DNA from: a bacterium
GTDB lineage: Bacteria; Blakebacterota; Blakebacteria; Blakebacterales; Blakebacteraceae
Assembly (NCBI GenBank): GCA_025774205.1
Contig: JALGWK010000395.1
Span: forward strand, 1 to 5,280
DNA length: 5,280 nt
Direction: 5' to 3'
Shown here: positions 4,724 to 5,280 of the stretch, piece after piece
Position numbering within the stretch: the stretch's first letter is position 1
Layout: each line of letters starts with the position of its first letter
The notes under the pieces: model-generated
Database searches by the model: none
Seen by the model: only the letters and a program-made list of their open reading frames with translations
Told to the model about the DNA's origin: nothing
Translations under genes and position numbers: made by a program

Positions 4724-5280
4724 GTGGAAGAAGTCTCTTCACAACAGCCCGTTCGAGCTCTCGTCGTGGTTGAGTCACCCGCCAAATCGAGGACGATCGA
4801 GCAGTACCTTGGGCCGGGATTCACCGTCCTGGCCAGCATGGGCCACGTGCGCGACCTGCCGAAGAAGGGGATCGGTGTATGCCTCGAATTAAGAAGAGAT
4901 TCAGAAGGTCGTATTGTATATGATCCCAAAATTGATCCGTGCCCGCCTTTTGAACCTGAATACGAATCGATCGAAAAGAAGAAAAAGGTCATCGCCGAAT
5001 TGAGGAAAGCAGCGAAGGAAGCGGACATCATCTACCTTGCGACCGACCCTGACCGCGAGGGAGAGGCCATTGCCTGGCATGTGGCGGTCCTTCTGGGGGC
5101 GAAGGACCCCTTCGGTGATCCACGCTTCCGGCGCCTGACCTTCAACGAGATTACCCGCACGGCGGTAACGGCCTCCCTCGAACAGGCCACGATCATCGAC
5201 AGGGACAAGATCGAGGCCCAGAAGGCACGCCGCGTCCTCGACCGGCTGGTGGGCTACAAGGTCAGTCCCATCCTCTGGAA
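4724..5280 (+). CDS. topA: DNA topoisomerase I, 5' part (runs off the window)
   Basis: This type IA topoisomerase relaxes negative supercoils in the nucleoid. The visible 185 residues are the Toprim domain and the start of the next domain. ALVVVESPAKSRTIEQYLG (12-30) holds the catalytic Glu17. ASMGHVRDLPKKGIG (37-51) follows. ATDPDREGEAIAWH (106-119) carries the metal-binding Asp108, Asp110 and Glu112, and then come FNEIT and AQKARRVLDRLVGYKVSPILW. The active-site Tyr and any zinc-finger tail are beyond base 5280. No stop occurs before the window edge. The start is GTG 4724 on ribosome-site grounds; ATG 4700 would add eight residues. A stretch around 4885-4935 is richer in A+T and in codons such as TTA and AGA than its surroundings, but the protein remains well conserved. 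The gene sits 48 nt after the YhaM-like stop and probably shares its transcript. Confidence 0.93.
   Translation, partial: MEEVSSQQPVRALVVVESPAKSRTIEQYLGPGFTVLASMGHVRDLPKKGIGVCLELRRDSEGRIVYDPKIDPCPPFEPEYESIEKKKKVIAELRKAAKEADIIYLATDPDREGEAIAWHVAVLLGAKDPFGDPRFRRLTFNEITRTAVTASLEQATIIDRDKIEAQKARRVLDRLVGYKVSPILW

Overview
The window is GC-rich (about 60% by eye), and every gene lies on the + strand. It looks like a bacterial chromosome fragment. It carries a diderm-type lipoprotein, an OmpH/Skp-like periplasmic chaperone, a lipobox followed by a Ser-Pro-Thr-Gly-Pro linker, and a YhaM/TopA pair. This mix fits an uncultivated Gram-negative lineage, perhaps of the FCB superphylum or an Eisenbacteria-like group. 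That placement is inference and weak; no marker here settles it.

Layout. (1) Bases 2-466 are the 3' part of a typical 2-Cys peroxiredoxin (AhpC). An in-frame TGA stands exactly where the peroxidatic cysteine codon should be. It is followed 20 nt later by a perfect 8-bp stem with a GGC loop, the arrangement expected of a bacterial SECIS element. I read this as a selenocysteine-containing AhpC, and it is the main discovery in the window. An ORF caller that treats TGA as stop would begin the gene at the internal ATG (71) and lose the active site. (2) Bases 465-569 hold a perfect 23-nt tandem duplication and then a strong hairpin terminator. (3) Bases 648-1409 encode an SGNH-hydrolase-like lipoprotein whose C-terminus appears to continue in another frame to 1464. 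(4) Bases 1568-2233 encode an exported OmpH/Skp-like coiled-coil protein. (5) Bases 2233-3641 encode a metallo-beta-lactamase/beta-CASP ribonuclease split by a frameshift near 3187, at an AGGAGG sequence. (6) Bases 3662-4675 encode a YhaM-type OB-fold plus HD-domain 3'-5' exoribonuclease. (7) Bases 4724-5280 are the 5' part of topA, which runs off the window.

How they work together. From the Skp-like gene onward the genes are tightly spaced (1-nt overlap, a split gene, 20 nt, about 48 nt) and are probably one transcription unit. It pairs a beta-CASP RNase with a YhaM-like exonuclease, a plausible RNA-processing module placed just before DNA topoisomerase I. The peroxiredoxin is a separate unit ended by its own terminator. 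There are two apparent indels (near 1380 and 3187), so either the sequence has some errors or these genes have decayed. This matters when weighing the TGA, which has independent support from the hairpin, the spacing and the altered neighbouring codon.
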